Shown: positions 1 to 9,703, counted from the stretch's first letter. The stretch: DNA of 64,000 bases from Microbacteriaceae bacterium VKM Ac-2854 (GCA_013205085.1 JABMLH010000002.1:685425-749424); one strand, 5' to 3'. The notes: generated by a model from the sequence alone, not told the origin. Translations and numbers: made by a program.

Positions 1-90
1 TCGCTGGAGGACGCGCCGCAGGGCTACGCCGACTTCGACAAGGGTGCAGCGAAGAAGTTCGTGCTGAACCCGAACGGCTACCTCGGCTGA
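1..90 (+). CDS. Zn-dependent alcohol dehydrogenase, C-terminal end (partial)
   Basis: The window opens inside a reading frame that ends at a TGA at 88-90. The 29 visible residues include DAPQGYADFD and KKFVLNPNGYLG. These look like the extreme C-terminus of the zinc-binding medium-chain dehydrogenases related to glutathione-independent formaldehyde dehydrogenase, where a helix with a DAPxGYxxFD pattern closes the protein. No catalytic residue is in view, so the substrate cannot be inferred. The frame, codon bias and clean stop before the next gene support a real gene end. Confidence 0.6.
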   Translation, partial: SLEDAPQGYADFDKGAAKKFVLNPNGYLG

Positions 91-181
91 CGTCGACGAA
101 CCCCGGTGCGCGCGAGACCCCCGGCTGCAACAGGGGGTCTCGCACGCACGTGGGGGTGCGAGCGCGAGACAGAATGGTCGG

Positions 182-1315
182 ATGAGCACCGAGGTCGACT
201 GGGACGAGGCGCGCGCGATCATCGCGGCGGCAGTGACCCGCCCGACCGTCACGGACATCGCGCTGTTCGACGCGCGCGGCCTGCGCACTGCAGCCGACGT
301 CCGCGCGCCGCGCGCGCTGCCGCACTACGACTCGTCCGCGATGGACGGCTGGGCCGTGCGCGGGCCCGGGCCATGGCGTGTCGGCGACCGCGCAGAACGC
401 ATCGTGACCGGCGCGCTCGTGCCGACGGAGGCGGATGCGGTGCTCCCGGTCGAGCAGGCGACGGTCGTCGACGGCTGGGTGCACGGTGCCGATCCGCGAC
501 CGGGCCGACACATCCGCCGCGCGGGCGACGAGCGCTCCGCCGGCGCTGTGCTGGTCGCCGCCGGAGAACGGCTCACCCCGGCTCGCCTCGCCCTGCTCGC
601 CGTGGCCGGTTTCGACGCCGTGCGCGTGCATCCGCGGGTCGACGTGGCGCTGATCTTCACCGGCGACGAGATCGACGCGGCCGGGATGCCGGGGCCGGGC
701 CGGGTCCGCGATGCGTTCACCCCGATCCTCCCCGCAGTGGTCGAGGGAGCCGGCGGCCGGGTCGCCTCGCTCGACCGGCTCGGCGACGACGTCGACGCGC
801 TGGCCACCGCGATCCGCACGAGCACCGCCCCGATCGTGCTGACCACCGGCGGCACCGGCCGCTCGCACGCGGACGTGCTGCGATCCGCGATCGACGGCGA
901 GCTGCTCTTCGACAGCGTGCGGATGCGGCCCGGTCACCCCACGCTCGCCGCCCGCCTCGCGGACGGGCGCCTGCTGATCGGCCTGCCCGGCAATCCGCTC
1001 GCCGCGGTGCTCGCCGCGCTGTCGTTCCTTCCCGCCGCGCTCGGCGCCTCTCCGCTCGAGACCGCCGCGCTCGCCGCTTCTCCGCTCGACCCCGCCGCGC
1101 TCGCCGCCTCTCCGCTCGAGACTGCCGCGCTCGCCGAACCGCAGCCGCCGATGCCCCGCACCGCGCTGATCCCCGTCCGCCGCACCCCTACCGGCTGGCT
1201 GCCCGCCGCCGGCATCCGCTCGCACATGCTCACGGGCCTCGCCGCCGCCGACGCCGTCGCGGTCGTCCCACCCGAGGGCGGCACCTCGGTGCGCCTCCTG
1301 CCCCTCCCCTGGTGA
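182..1315 (+). CDS. MoeA-like molybdopterin molybdotransferase
   Basis: A 377-residue protein of the MoeA family, which inserts molybdate into adenylated molybdopterin in the cytoplasm. The N-terminal signature PHYDSSAMDGWAVRG (about residues 47-61) and the late GLPGNPLAAVLAALS motif are clear. The central loop reads TTGGTGRSHADVL, where canonical MoeA has a TSGGVSxGxxD-type motif, so this is a divergent member. After GLPGNP there is a low-complexity stretch of three tandem copies of an S-P-L-x-x-A-A-L-A-x unit, then a short MoeA domain-IV-like tail. It converges on a molybdopterin oxidoreductase with FdhD beyond it, which fits a role in maturing that enzyme. Start chosen at ATG 182. Confidence 0.82.
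   Translation: MSTEVDWDEARAIIAAAVTRPTVTDIALFDARGLRTAADVRAPRALPHYDSSAMDGWAVRGPGPWRVGDRAERIVTGALVPTEADAVLPVEQATVVDGWVHGADPRPGRHIRRAGDERSAGAVLVAAGERLTPARLALLAVAGFDAVRVHPRVDVALIFTGDEIDAAGMPGPGRVRDAFTPILPAVVEGAGGRVASLDRLGDDVDALATAIRTSTAPIVLTTGGTGRSHADVLRSAIDGELLFDSVRMRPGHPTLAARLADGRLLIGLPGNPLAAVLAALSFLPAALGASPLETAALAASPLDPAALAASPLETAALAEPQPPMPRTALIPVRRTPTGWLPAAGIRSHMLTGLAAADAVAVVPPEGGTSVRLLPLPW
1049..1138 (+). repeat. Three in-frame 30-bp tandem repeats within the moeA-like gene
   Basis: Three consecutive 30-bp units (1049-1078, 1079-1108, 1109-1138) differ at only a few positions. Each encodes the ten-residue unit SPLETAALAA or a close variant (SPLDPAALAA, SPLETAALAE). They lie in a linker before the last domain and look like a recent repeat expansion. 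Confidence 0.9.
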
Positions 1316-1323
1316 CCGCCCTC

Positions 1324-1397
1324 TGCGAGGGACCCGCGTAGCCCGCGAGGGACCCGCGCACCGGGGCGCCCTCGCGCGCTGGTGGGGTCCCTCGCGG
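1324..1397. terminator. Palindromic repeat, family B (copy 1)
   Basis: Outer arms GCGAGGGACCC (1325-1335) and GGGTCCCTCGC (1385-1395) enclose a second GC-rich inverted pair. The element sits between the convergent moeA-like and oxidoreductase genes, so it could end transcription from both sides. Similar elements lie at 24552, 33181 and 48386. There is no T-run. Confidence 0.7.
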
Positions 1398-1403
1398 GCA
1401 TGG

Positions 1404-3707
1404 TCAGGCGGCGGGCTCGAGGCGCACGACCACCGACTTGGAGGTGGGGGTGCCGGAGACGTCGGCCGTCGAGGTGAGCGGCACCAGCACGTTCGTCTCG
1501 GGGTAGTACGCGGCCACGCAACCGCGCGGGGTGTCGTAGGCGACGGCACGGAAGGCGGGCGCGCGGCGCTCGCCGTCGGTCCACTCCGAGACGATATCGA
1601 CCATCGCGCCGTCGGCGAGACCGCGCTCGGCGAGGTCGTCGCGGTGCACGAAGACCACCCGACGCCCGCCGTAGACCCCGCGATAGCGGTCGTCCTTGCC
1701 GTAGATCGTGGTGTTGAACTGATCGTGCGAGCGCAGCGTCTGCAGCAGCAGCCGCCCCTCCGGCACGCGCGGGTACTCCAGCGGATTCGCGGTGAAGCGG
1801 GCCCTGCTGGTCGCGGTGCGGAACTCGCGCGCATCCCGCGGCGGATGCGGCAGCACGAATCCGCCCGGCTTGGCCACCCGGCGGTCGAAGTCCTCGAAGC
1901 CCGGCACGACGCGCCCGATGTGCCCGCGGATGCGCCGGTAGTCGCCGCGCAACGCCGCCCAATCCACGACAGGCGCGTTCGCCCGCCCGGCGAGCACCCG
2001 CTCGGCGATCTCGGTCACGATCGCGACCTCGGAACGCACCTCCGGGCCGGGCGGCGAGAGCCGGCCGCGTGAGGCGTGCACCGCACTCATCGAGTCCTCC
2101 ACCGTGACGCTCTGCTCCACGCCGCCCTGCAGGTCGCGGTCGGTGCGCCCGAGCGCCGGCAGGATCAGGGCGCGCCGACCGGTGACCAGGTGCGAGCGAT
2201 TCAGCTTGGTCGAGACCTGCACGGTCAGCGCGAGCGAGCGCAACGCCGCCTCGGTGAGTTCGGAGTCGGGCGTCGCGCGGACGAAGTTGCCGCCCATCCC
2301 CATAAAGACCCGGGCTCGACCCTTGTGCATCGCGGTGATTGCGGCGACGGTGTCGTAGCCGTGCTCGCGCGGCGAGGCGAAGCCGAACTCCGCATCCAGC
2401 GCGTCGTGGAACGCGGCGGGCATCCGCTCGAAGATGCCCATCGTGCGGTCGCCCTGCACGTTGGAGTGCCCGCGCACCGGGCAGACCCCGGCGCCGGGCT
2501 TGCCGATGTTGCCGGTGAGCAGCAGCACGTTCACCACGTCCTTGAGCGTGGCGACGGAGTGCTTGTGCTGCGTGAGCCCCATCGCCCAGCACACGGTGGT
2601 GCTCGGCTTCGCGGCGATCAGGCCCGCGATTTCGCGGATCGTCGCCTCCTCGATGCCGCTGGCCGCGACGATCTCGGCCCAGTCCGCGCGGCGCAGCCCG
2701 TCGAGGTAGGCGTCGATGCCATCGGTGTAGCCGTCGATGAATTCGCGATCGAAGACACCGCCGCCGTTCTCCTCCCGTTCCAGCAGCGCCTTGCCGAAGC
2801 CCTGGAACAGCGCCTGGTCACCCCCGAGCTTCACCTGCAGGAAGTGATCCGCCAGGGCGGTGCCGCCGCCGATCACGCCGCGCACGGTCTGCGGGTTCTC
2901 GAAGCGCATCAGGCCCGCCTCGGGCAGCGGATTCACGGCCACGATGACCGCGCCCGCGCGCTTGGCGCGTTCGAGCGAGGTGAGCATCCGCGGATGGTTG
3001 GTGCCCGGATTCTGACCCGCGACGATCAGCAGCGAGGCGCGCTCCACATCCCGCAGCGAGACCGAGCCCTTGCCGATGCCGATGGTCTCGGTCAGCGCGG
3101 ATCCGCTGGACTCGTGGCACATGTTCGAGCAGTCGGGCAGATTGTTGGTACCGAAGCCGCGCACGAGGAGTTGATAGACGAACGCCGCCTCGTTCGAGGT
3201 GCGGCCGGAGGTGTAGAAGACGGCCTCGTCGGGGCTCGCGCAGGCGAGCAGTTCTTCGGCGATCACGTCGAACGCCTCGCTCCACTCGACCGGTCGGTAG
3301 TGCGTGCCACCGGCGTCCAGCAGCAGCGGATGCGTCAGTCGCCCCTGCTGGCCGAGCGCGTAGTCGTCCCACTCGCTCAGTTCGGCGACCGAGTGCGCCG
3401 CGAAGAAGGCGGGCGGGACGGTGTGCACGGTCGCCTCCTCGGCGACGGCCTTGGCGCCGTTCTCGCAGAATTCCGCGACGTGACGCTTGTCGGCCTCGGG
3501 CCAGGCGCAGCCGGGGCAGTCGAATCCGGTCTTCTGGTTCACCCGGAGCAGCGTCTCGGCGCTGCGGACCGCGCCCATCTGCTCGAACGAGATCTGCAGC
3601 GAATGCAGGACGGCGGGCACGCCCACGGCTTTGCGCTTGCGATCGCCGACCCGCAGCTCCGCTTCATCGATGTTCGAGGTCCGGGGCGCTGCGTCATCGT
3701 GAGCCAT
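1404..3707 (-). CDS. FdhF/YdeP-family molybdopterin oxidoreductase
   Basis: A 767-residue molybdopterin oxidoreductase of the YdeP type (formate-dehydrogenase-alpha-like; physiological substrate unknown in this family). Near the N-terminus GFDCPGCAWP, followed by a further Cys (EFCENG), fits an iron-sulfur ligand set. The segment TSGRTSNEAAFVYQLLVRGF, then PDCSNMCHESSG, is the family signature; the Cys of NMCHESS aligns with the Sec/Cys molybdenum ligand of FdhF. The gene is divergent from fdhD, whose product sulfurates the cofactor of such enzymes, and converges with a MoeA-like gene, so the three form a molybdo-enzyme locus. Start at ATG 3707. No subunit gene for electron transfer is adjacent. 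Confidence 0.9.
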   Translation of the reverse strand: MAHDDAAPRTSNIDEAELRVGDRKRKAVGVPAVLHSLQISFEQMGAVRSAETLLRVNQKTGFDCPGCAWPEADKRHVAEFCENGAKAVAEEATVHTVPPAFFAAHSVAELSEWDDYALGQQGRLTHPLLLDAGGTHYRPVEWSEAFDVIAEELLACASPDEAVFYTSGRTSNEAAFVYQLLVRGFGTNNLPDCSNMCHESSGSALTETIGIGKGSVSLRDVERASLLIVAGQNPGTNHPRMLTSLERAKRAGAVIVAVNPLPEAGLMRFENPQTVRGVIGGGTALADHFLQVKLGGDQALFQGFGKALLEREENGGGVFDREFIDGYTDGIDAYLDGLRRADWAEIVAASGIEEATIREIAGLIAAKPSTTVCWAMGLTQHKHSVATLKDVVNVLLLTGNIGKPGAGVCPVRGHSNVQGDRTMGIFERMPAAFHDALDAEFGFASPREHGYDTVAAITAMHKGRARVFMGMGGNFVRATPDSELTEAALRSLALTVQVSTKLNRSHLVTGRRALILPALGRTDRDLQGGVEQSVTVEDSMSAVHASRGRLSPPGPEVRSEVAIVTEIAERVLAGRANAPVVDWAALRGDYRRIRGHIGRVVPGFEDFDRRVAKPGGFVLPHPPRDAREFRTATSRARFTANPLEYPRVPEGRLLLQTLRSHDQFNTTIYGKDDRYRGVYGGRRVVFVHRDDLAERGLADGAMVDIVSEWTDGERRAPAFRAVAYDTPRGCVAAYYPETNVLVPLTSTADVSGTPTSKSVVVRLEPAA

Positions 3708-3732
3708 GCCCCGAGCCTACGTCGCCGCCCGA

Positions 3733-3799
3733 CCCCGCGAGATGCCTCTTTCGCACGCTCCGCGCGGCGTGTCGCGTACAGAGGAGGCATCTCGCGGGG
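3733..3799. repeat. Palindromic repeat, family A (copy 1), in a divergent promoter region
   Basis: Perfect 16-bp arms CCCCGCGAGATGCCTC (3733-3748) and its complement (3784-3799) flank a loop containing CGCGCGGCGTGTCGCGTAC. Loop and arms recur (loop in reverse complement) at 19035-19099 and 51901-51961. This copy lies between two divergently transcribed genes (starts 3707 and 3826), so it cannot act as a terminator for either. Confidence 0.88.
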
Positions 3800-3825
3800 C
3801 TCGGCCGAGTGGCAGACTGGCGCCC

Positions 3826-4653
3826 ATGCCCCGCAACCTCGCGCGCTCCCGGATCACGATCGTGCGCGCCGGCGAGCCGGTGCGGCGGCGGGAGGACGTC
3901 CTTGCCGCCGAGGAGCCGCTCGAGATCCGCGTCGGCGGGCGCCGATTCAGCGTCACGATGCGCACCCCCGGCGACGACTTCGACCTGGTCGCCGGCTTCC
4001 TGGTCTCGGAGGGCGTCGTCACCGCCGCCGAGCACCTCGCCGCGATGCGGCACTGCGCCAGCGACTCACCGACCGGGGAGAACCTCTACAACGTCGTCGA
4101 CGCCACGGTGCGCGGCGGGCGTGCGAGCCTCCTGGTCGACCGGGAGCGCGCCGTTTTCACGTCGAGTTCCTGCGGCGTGTGCGGGCTGGCCTCGATCGAC
4201 GCGGTGTCGACGGAGTCGGCCTGGAGCGTCGCGGAGGATGCGCTGGCGATCGACCCGGAGCTGATCACAGCGCTGCCGGATCGGCTCCGCGAGGCCCAAG
4301 GGCTCTTCGACCGCACCGGCGGCGCCCACGCCGCGGGACTCTTCGCCGCCGACGGCACGCTGCTCTGCCTGCGCGAGGACGTCGGCCGGCACAACGCCGT
4401 CGACAAAGTCGTCGGCTGGGCCCTGCGCAACGAGCTATTGCCGTTGCGCGGCACGGTGCTGCAGGTTTCGGGGCGCGCCTCTTTCGAGCTGGTGCAGAAG
4501 GCCGTGATGGCCGGCATCCCCGCGCTCGCGGCGGTCTCCGCGCCGTCCTCGCTCGCCGTCGACCTCGCCCGGCGCTCCGGCCTGACCCTGGTCGGCTTCA
4601 GCCGAGGCGCCGGATTCAACATCTACGCGGGTGAGCACCGGCTCGGTCTCTGA
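3826..4653 (+). CDS. fdhD: Formate dehydrogenase accessory sulfurtransferase FdhD
   Basis: 275 residues. FdhD transfers sulfur from a cysteine desulfurase to the bis-MGD cofactor of formate-dehydrogenase-type enzymes and is needed for their activity. The functional loop SSSCGVCGLASID is present, with both Cys of the CGxCG motif. Downstream LREDVGRHNAVDKVVGWAL and VSGRASFELVQKA are also family signatures. The frame is open upstream to 3706, but that stretch is the family A palindrome and overlaps the divergent gene's start. ATG 3826, giving MPRNLARSRITIVR, is therefore the likely start. Divergent from the YdeP-type oxidoreductase that it presumably activates. Confidence 0.93.
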   Translation: MPRNLARSRITIVRAGEPVRRREDVLAAEEPLEIRVGGRRFSVTMRTPGDDFDLVAGFLVSEGVVTAAEHLAAMRHCASDSPTGENLYNVVDATVRGGRASLLVDRERAVFTSSSCGVCGLASIDAVSTESAWSVAEDALAIDPELITALPDRLREAQGLFDRTGGAHAAGLFAADGTLLCLREDVGRHNAVDKVVGWALRNELLPLRGTVLQVSGRASFELVQKAVMAGIPALAAVSAPSSLAVDLARRSGLTLVGFSRGAGFNIYAGEHRLGL

Positions 4654-4666
4654 GCGGGGTGTGAGG

Positions 4667-4775
4667 GAGGACGGATGCGAACGAAACGCATCCGCGTCGG
4701 CGCCGTCCCGATGCCCGGAATTACGGGGATCGGCGCGGAGCCGACACCGGGTGCGATCGTGTTCGATCCGTCCTC
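4667..4775. terminator. Imperfect long inverted repeat between convergent genes
   Basis: AGGACGGAT (4668-4676) and ATCCGTCCT (4766-4774) are outer arms, followed inward by further partly matching bases and an inner GC-rich pair. It lies between fdhD and a converging acetyltransferase, and its right arm covers that gene's stop codon. A bidirectional terminator role is likely but unproved. Confidence 0.5.
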
Positions 4776-5274
4776 AGTCATCGGACCGCGTCAGCACCAG
4801 CACCAGAGCCACGCGATCCGCCGGGTCGAAGCCCATCCGCTCCTCACCGGCGAGCATCTCGGCCAGGGGAACCGGCAGCGGCACCGGCTCCACGAATCCG
4901 CGCCGCGCGTAGAACGGTGCATTCCACACCACCGAGCGGAAGGTGGTCAGGGTGATCGAGTCGCAACCGAGGGCGCGGGCGTCGTCGATGACCGACTGCA
5001 GCAGCGCCGAACCGACGCCTCGACGGCCCTCGTCAGGGTGTACCGAAAGCTGCTCCAGGTGCATCGCGGTGTTGTGCTCCGCCGCGAGCGCGAATCCGAT
5101 GATCCGGCCGTCGCGCTCGGCGACGAAGAACCGCGCCGCTTCGAAGGAGTCGGCCGCCGTCACATCGTCGCTCGGCAGAAGCCCCGGTCCGAAGCGCGAA
5201 TCAGCGGCGCGTTCGACCTCCAGCGCCGGATCGATGTCGCGTGACGTCCCGATCCGGATTCTTAGAGCGTGCAC
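4774..5274 (-). CDS. GNAT family N-acetyltransferase
   Basis: 166 residues with the GNAT core: FFVAERDGRIIGFALA (beta-3/4), then LEQLSVHPDEGRRGVGSALL, carrying the acetyl-CoA pyrophosphate-binding pattern R/Q-x-x-G-x-G/A, and NAPFYARRGFV near the end. The acceptor substrate cannot be predicted. The start is a GTG at 5272-5274 preceded by a GGGGAG-type ribosome binding site; no in-frame ATG fits better. The C-terminal residues and stop lie in the inverted repeat shared with the fdhD end. Confidence 0.85.
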   Translation of the reverse strand: MHALRIRIGTSRDIDPALEVERAADSRFGPGLLPSDDVTAADSFEAARFFVAERDGRIIGFALAAEHNTAMHLEQLSVHPDEGRRGVGSALLQSVIDDARALGCDSITLTTFRSVVWNAPFYARRGFVEPVPLPVPLAEMLAGEERMGFDPADRVALVLVLTRSDD

Positions 5275-5369
5275 AAAACCACTCCCCTCTTAGTTGTCGG
5301 ACGGCCACAAGAGAAGACCCCCGAAGGTGGTTCATCGCCGCACGATGGAGCCTCGCTAGAGTTTCCCTC

Positions 5370-5627
5370 ATGGCCGACGAACTGAGTGCGGCCGTCGTGC
5401 GCGAATTGCTCGCAGCGTTGGATGAACCGGGCGAGATCAATTCCGGCCTCGTCTTGCACGTCCGTGCGCAGCTGCAGGAGGCGTTGGACGCGCTGGAAGC
5501 GGCGCCGGCGACGACACCGGTCGCGAAACTCGACGAACGTCGGCGGATGCCCACCCTCGGCGTGCCACTCGCCGCTCTCGAGGGTGCGCCCGATGACGAG
5601 CCGCCGATACCCCCATCGGCTCTGTAG
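5370..5627 (+). CDS. Small protein of unknown function, first of a paralogous pair
   Basis: 85 residues, not recognised. N-terminal helix with LLAALDEPGEINSGLVLHV, an Ala-rich amphipathic helix (VRAQLQEALDALEAA), then a tail LAALEGAPDDEPPIPPSAL. The next gene has the same plan: AALxxPGxxNxGLxxxV, then PxAALxGxxxxxPPIPPxAL ending exactly at the C-terminus. The longer frame from 5241 overlaps the divergent acetyltransferase, so ATG 5370 is preferred. No signal peptide, membrane segment or cysteines; probably cytosolic. The fixed proline-rich terminus suggests a docking motif (inference). Confidence 0.7.
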   Translation: MADELSAAVVRELLAALDEPGEINSGLVLHVRAQLQEALDALEAAPATTPVAKLDERRRMPTLGVPLAALEGAPDDEPPIPPSAL

Positions 5628-5745
5628 CGGAACCCGTCGCACCGAATCGCCACCATTATCGCGGATCGGGCGTAGCCTGTCGCGCATCCGAGCCGTCCGC
5701 GTCCGGCTGCGGGAAGCACCGACTCGCCGACGAGAAGGCGAGACC

Positions 5746-5970
5746 ATGTCCCAGACCACCGACGCGCTCGCGGCGCTGATCGCGGCCCTCGAGCATCCTG
5801 GCGCCGTCAACCCGGGCCTGGCCGCGCTGGTCTCGCGAACGGCGCACGACGCCCTGGTCTTCACCGGTGCGATCCGCGTTCCGGGAGTGACCCTCGACCT
5901 CACCACGCTGCCGATCGCAGCGCTCGACGGACCGGAGGAGAGTCCGCCGATCCCACCCGCTGCGCTCTAG
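5746..5970 (+). CDS. Small protein of unknown function, second of a paralogous pair
   Basis: 74 residues, clearly related to the protein at 5370-5627. It shares LIAALEHPGAVNPGLAALV with LLAALDEPGEINSGLVLHV, and ends IAALDGPEESPPIPPAAL. The middle differs, having a predicted beta-rich stretch (IRVPGVTLDLTTLP) instead of a charged segment. AAGG lies about 8 bases before the ATG. The pair has diverged well beyond recent duplication, so both copies have probably been kept for function. No known family is recognised. Confidence 0.72.
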   Translation: MSQTTDALAALIAALEHPGAVNPGLAALVSRTAHDALVFTGAIRVPGVTLDLTTLPIAALDGPEESPPIPPAAL

Positions 5971-6035
5971 GGACCAGCACCGACGGGATCAGCACCGGCG
6001 GGCCGAGCTCCGACGGGATCAGCATCGGCGAGCCG

Positions 6036-7229
<1,194 letters not shown>

Positions 7230-7264
7230 GGTGCTACTCCAGAGGTGGGGTGGTGATCGATGGG

Positions 7265-9424
7265 CTAGCGGATGACCGGGATCGCCGACGTCGGCGGCAC
7301 CGGCGTCTGCGTCGCGGCCTGGATGGCGGTGATGGCGACGGTGTTCACGATGTCCTGCACGAGGGCACCGCGGGAGAGGTCGTTGACGGGCTTGCGCAGA
7401 CCCTGCAGCACCGGGCCGATGGCGACCGCGCCGGCGGAACGCTGCACGGCCTTGTAGGTGTTGTTGCCGGTGTTGAGGTCCGGGAAGATGAACACCGTCG
7501 CGCGACCCGCGACCTGCGAGCCGGGCATCTTCGAGGCGCCGACCGCCGCATCCGCCGCCGCGTCGTACTGGATCGGACCTTCGACCAGCAGGTCGGGTCG
7601 GCGCTCGCGCACGATCGCGGTCGCGGCGCGCACCTTCTCCACGTCGGCGCCGGCGCCCGAGGCACCCGTCGAGTAGGAGAGCATCGCGATCCGCACCTCG
7701 ACGCCGAACTGCTCCGCCGTCTCGGCCGAAGAGATCGCGATGTCGGCGAGCTGCTCCACCGTCGGGTCGGGATTCACGGCGCAGTCGCCGTAGACCAGCA
7801 CACGGTCGGCCAGCGCCATCAGGAACACGCTGGACACCACGGAGACGCCGGGCCGAGTCTTGATGATCTCGAAGCCGGGCCGGATCGTGTGCGCCGTCGT
7901 GTGCGCGGCACCCGAGACCATGCCGTCGGCGAGGCCCAGCTGCACCATCATCGTGCCGAAGTAGGAGACGTCGGTGACCGTGTCGAAGGCCATGTCGTAC
8001 GTGATGCCCTTGTGCGCGCGGATCGCGGCGTACTCGGTCGCGAAGCGGTCGCGCAGCACCGGGTCGAATGGGCTGAGCACGGTGGCCGCGTCGATGTCGA
8101 CGCCGAGCTTCGAGGCGCGGGCGCGCACCTCCGCGTCCTCCCCGAGGATGGTGACCCGTGCGATCCCGCGCTTGAGCACGGTGGAGGCGGCGCGCAGGAT
8201 CCGGTCGTCGTTGCCCTCCGGCAGCACGATGTGCTGACCGGCCACGCGAGCGCGCTCGATGAGGCCGTACTCGAACATCAGCGGCGTGACCACCGCCGAG
8301 CGGCCGACGTTCATCAGGGTCAGCAGCTGCACCGGGTCCACCTCCTGCTCGAACAGGGCGAGCGAGGTGTCGTACTTGCGCTGCGAATCCGCGGCCAGGC
8401 GCCCGCGGGTGCCGGTGATCCGCACGGCGGTGTCGTAGGTGCCGAAGTCGGTCATCACGATCGGCAGCTTGTTCTCGATGCCCTCGATCAGGCGCACGAT
8501 CGGCTCTGCGAGCTCGAATCCGCCGTTGAGGATGATGCCCGTGAGCGAGGGGAAGTTGCCGGAGGCGTTCGCCATGATCACGGCGAGCACGACCTCGGGC
8601 CGGTCGCCGGGGACGACGATGACGCCGCCCTCCATCAGCCGCGGCAGCACGTTCACCATCGACATGCCCGCGACGACGACGCCCATCGCCTCGCGCCCGA
8701 GCAGCTCGCGGTCGCCCGCGACCACAACACCGTCGACCGCATCGACCAGGGTGGAGAAGCTCGGCGCGACGAGGAACGGATCCTCCGGGATCGCCCAGAC
8801 CGGCACATCCTCCGGTACCGCCTGGCGGATCGAGGCGATGGTCTCGGCCTTCGCCGCCGGATCCGCGCGGTTGGCGATCACGGCGATCAGGCCGGCGTGC
8901 GCGTTCTTCAGCTCGACCATGGCGAGTTCGGTGATCTGACGCATCTCGCCGGGCGTGCGCGCCGGGGCCTGCCCGAGCTGCTCACTGCCCGAGGAGTCGC
9001 GGCCACCCAGCACGAGCAGCACCGGCGCGCCGAGGTTCGCGGCGATGCGGGCGTTGTAGCCGAGCTCGGTCGGACTGCCGACGTCGGTGTAGTCGGAGCC
9101 GAGGATGACCACGGCATCGCACTGCGCCTCGACGTGCTTGTAGCGCTCGACGATGCGCGAGAGCGCGGCGTCGCCGTCGGCGTGGACGTCGTCGTACGTG
9201 ACCCCGATGCAGTCGTCGTAGGCCAGACCCTCGCCGGGCTTCGCAGAATCCGTCTGCTGCAGCAGCATCTCGAGCACGTAGTCGCGCTCGGTGGTGCTGC
9301 GCGCGATCGGCCGGAAGACTCCGACGCGTTGGATCTGGCGACCGAGAGTGTCGAGCACTCCCAGCGCGATCGACGACTTGCCCGAGTGCCCCTCGGCGGA
9401 CGTGATGTAGATGCTCTGGACCAT
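7265..9424 (-). CDS. pta: Phosphate acetyltransferase
   Basis: About 719 residues, the long actinobacterial/enterobacterial form. The N-terminal P-loop domain of the BioD/DRTGG type (SAEGHSGKSSIALGVLDTLG) is followed by a central DRTGG region. The C-terminal PTA catalytic domain has YDMAFDTVTDVSYFGTMMV, DGMVSGAAHTTAHTIRPGF and FPDLNTGNNTYKAVQR. It converts acetyl-CoA and phosphate to acetyl phosphate. ATG 9424 is chosen over the GTG two codons upstream because AAGGTGG lies at normal spacing from the ATG and would abut the GTG. First gene of the pta-ackA operon. Confidence 0.96.
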   Translation of the reverse strand: MVQSIYITSAEGHSGKSSIALGVLDTLGRQIQRVGVFRPIARSTTERDYVLEMLLQQTDSAKPGEGLAYDDCIGVTYDDVHADGDAALSRIVERYKHVEAQCDAVVILGSDYTDVGSPTELGYNARIAANLGAPVLLVLGGRDSSGSEQLGQAPARTPGEMRQITELAMVELKNAHAGLIAVIANRADPAAKAETIASIRQAVPEDVPVWAIPEDPFLVAPSFSTLVDAVDGVVVAGDRELLGREAMGVVVAGMSMVNVLPRLMEGGVIVVPGDRPEVVLAVIMANASGNFPSLTGIILNGGFELAEPIVRLIEGIENKLPIVMTDFGTYDTAVRITGTRGRLAADSQRKYDTSLALFEQEVDPVQLLTLMNVGRSAVVTPLMFEYGLIERARVAGQHIVLPEGNDDRILRAASTVLKRGIARVTILGEDAEVRARASKLGVDIDAATVLSPFDPVLRDRFATEYAAIRAHKGITYDMAFDTVTDVSYFGTMMVQLGLADGMVSGAAHTTAHTIRPGFEIIKTRPGVSVVSSVFLMALADRVLVYGDCAVNPDPTVEQLADIAISSAETAEQFGVEVRIAMLSYSTGASGAGADVEKVRAATAIVRERRPDLLVEGPIQYDAAADAAVGASKMPGSQVAGRATVFIFPDLNTGNNTYKAVQRSAGAVAIGPVLQGLRKPVNDLSRGALVQDIVNTVAITAIQAATQTPVPPTSAIPVIR

Positions 9425-9505
9425 CGGCACCCACCTTAGCGAGGCTCTCCTTACCCCGGCTGAGTGGTTGCTCGCTTGCTCGGTCGCGAGGTGGGCTTAA
9501 CGAGA

Positions 9506-9602
9506 AATGACCCCTCGCGCACCCGCCAGAGCCCGGTTACCCTTGCTGCGTTTCCGCCCTGGGGGAGTTGGCCTGGATGGCGCCACGCGAGGAGCCGGGA
9601 AT
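9506..9602 (-). ncRNA. ffs: Small signal recognition particle RNA (4.5S type)
   Basis: Read on the minus strand, the region contains CCAACTCCCCCAGGGCGGAAA, then CGCAGCAAGGGTAACCGGG, the conserved Ffh-binding apical part of actinobacterial SRP RNA. It is closed by CCTCGCG (complement of 9586-9592) pairing with CGCGAGG (complement of 9513-9519). Size is close to 97 nt. Ends are approximate. It lies just upstream of pta, next to a tRNA-Ser on the other strand. Confidence 0.88.
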
Positions 9603-9703
9603 CAGTGTAGCCCACGGGGAACCGGTCGCGATCCGTGCCGGTGGTCAGCGGGCACCGCGTTTTCCGGGTAGTATCTCTGAGGTCGCGACCGCGGTTGCGC
9701 ACT

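Noticed and set aside
2076-4634. A long plus-strand open frame (about 850 codons) opposite the oxidoreductase and across fdhD
   Set aside because: High-GC shadow: Arg/Ala/Gly/His-rich composition, no domain, and the minus-strand oxidoreductase and plus-strand fdhD frames have clear motifs.
7250-9439. Plus-strand frame of about 730 codons opposite pta
   Set aside because: Composition is that of an antisense shadow (Arg/His/Asp-rich) and pta is unmistakable on the other strand.
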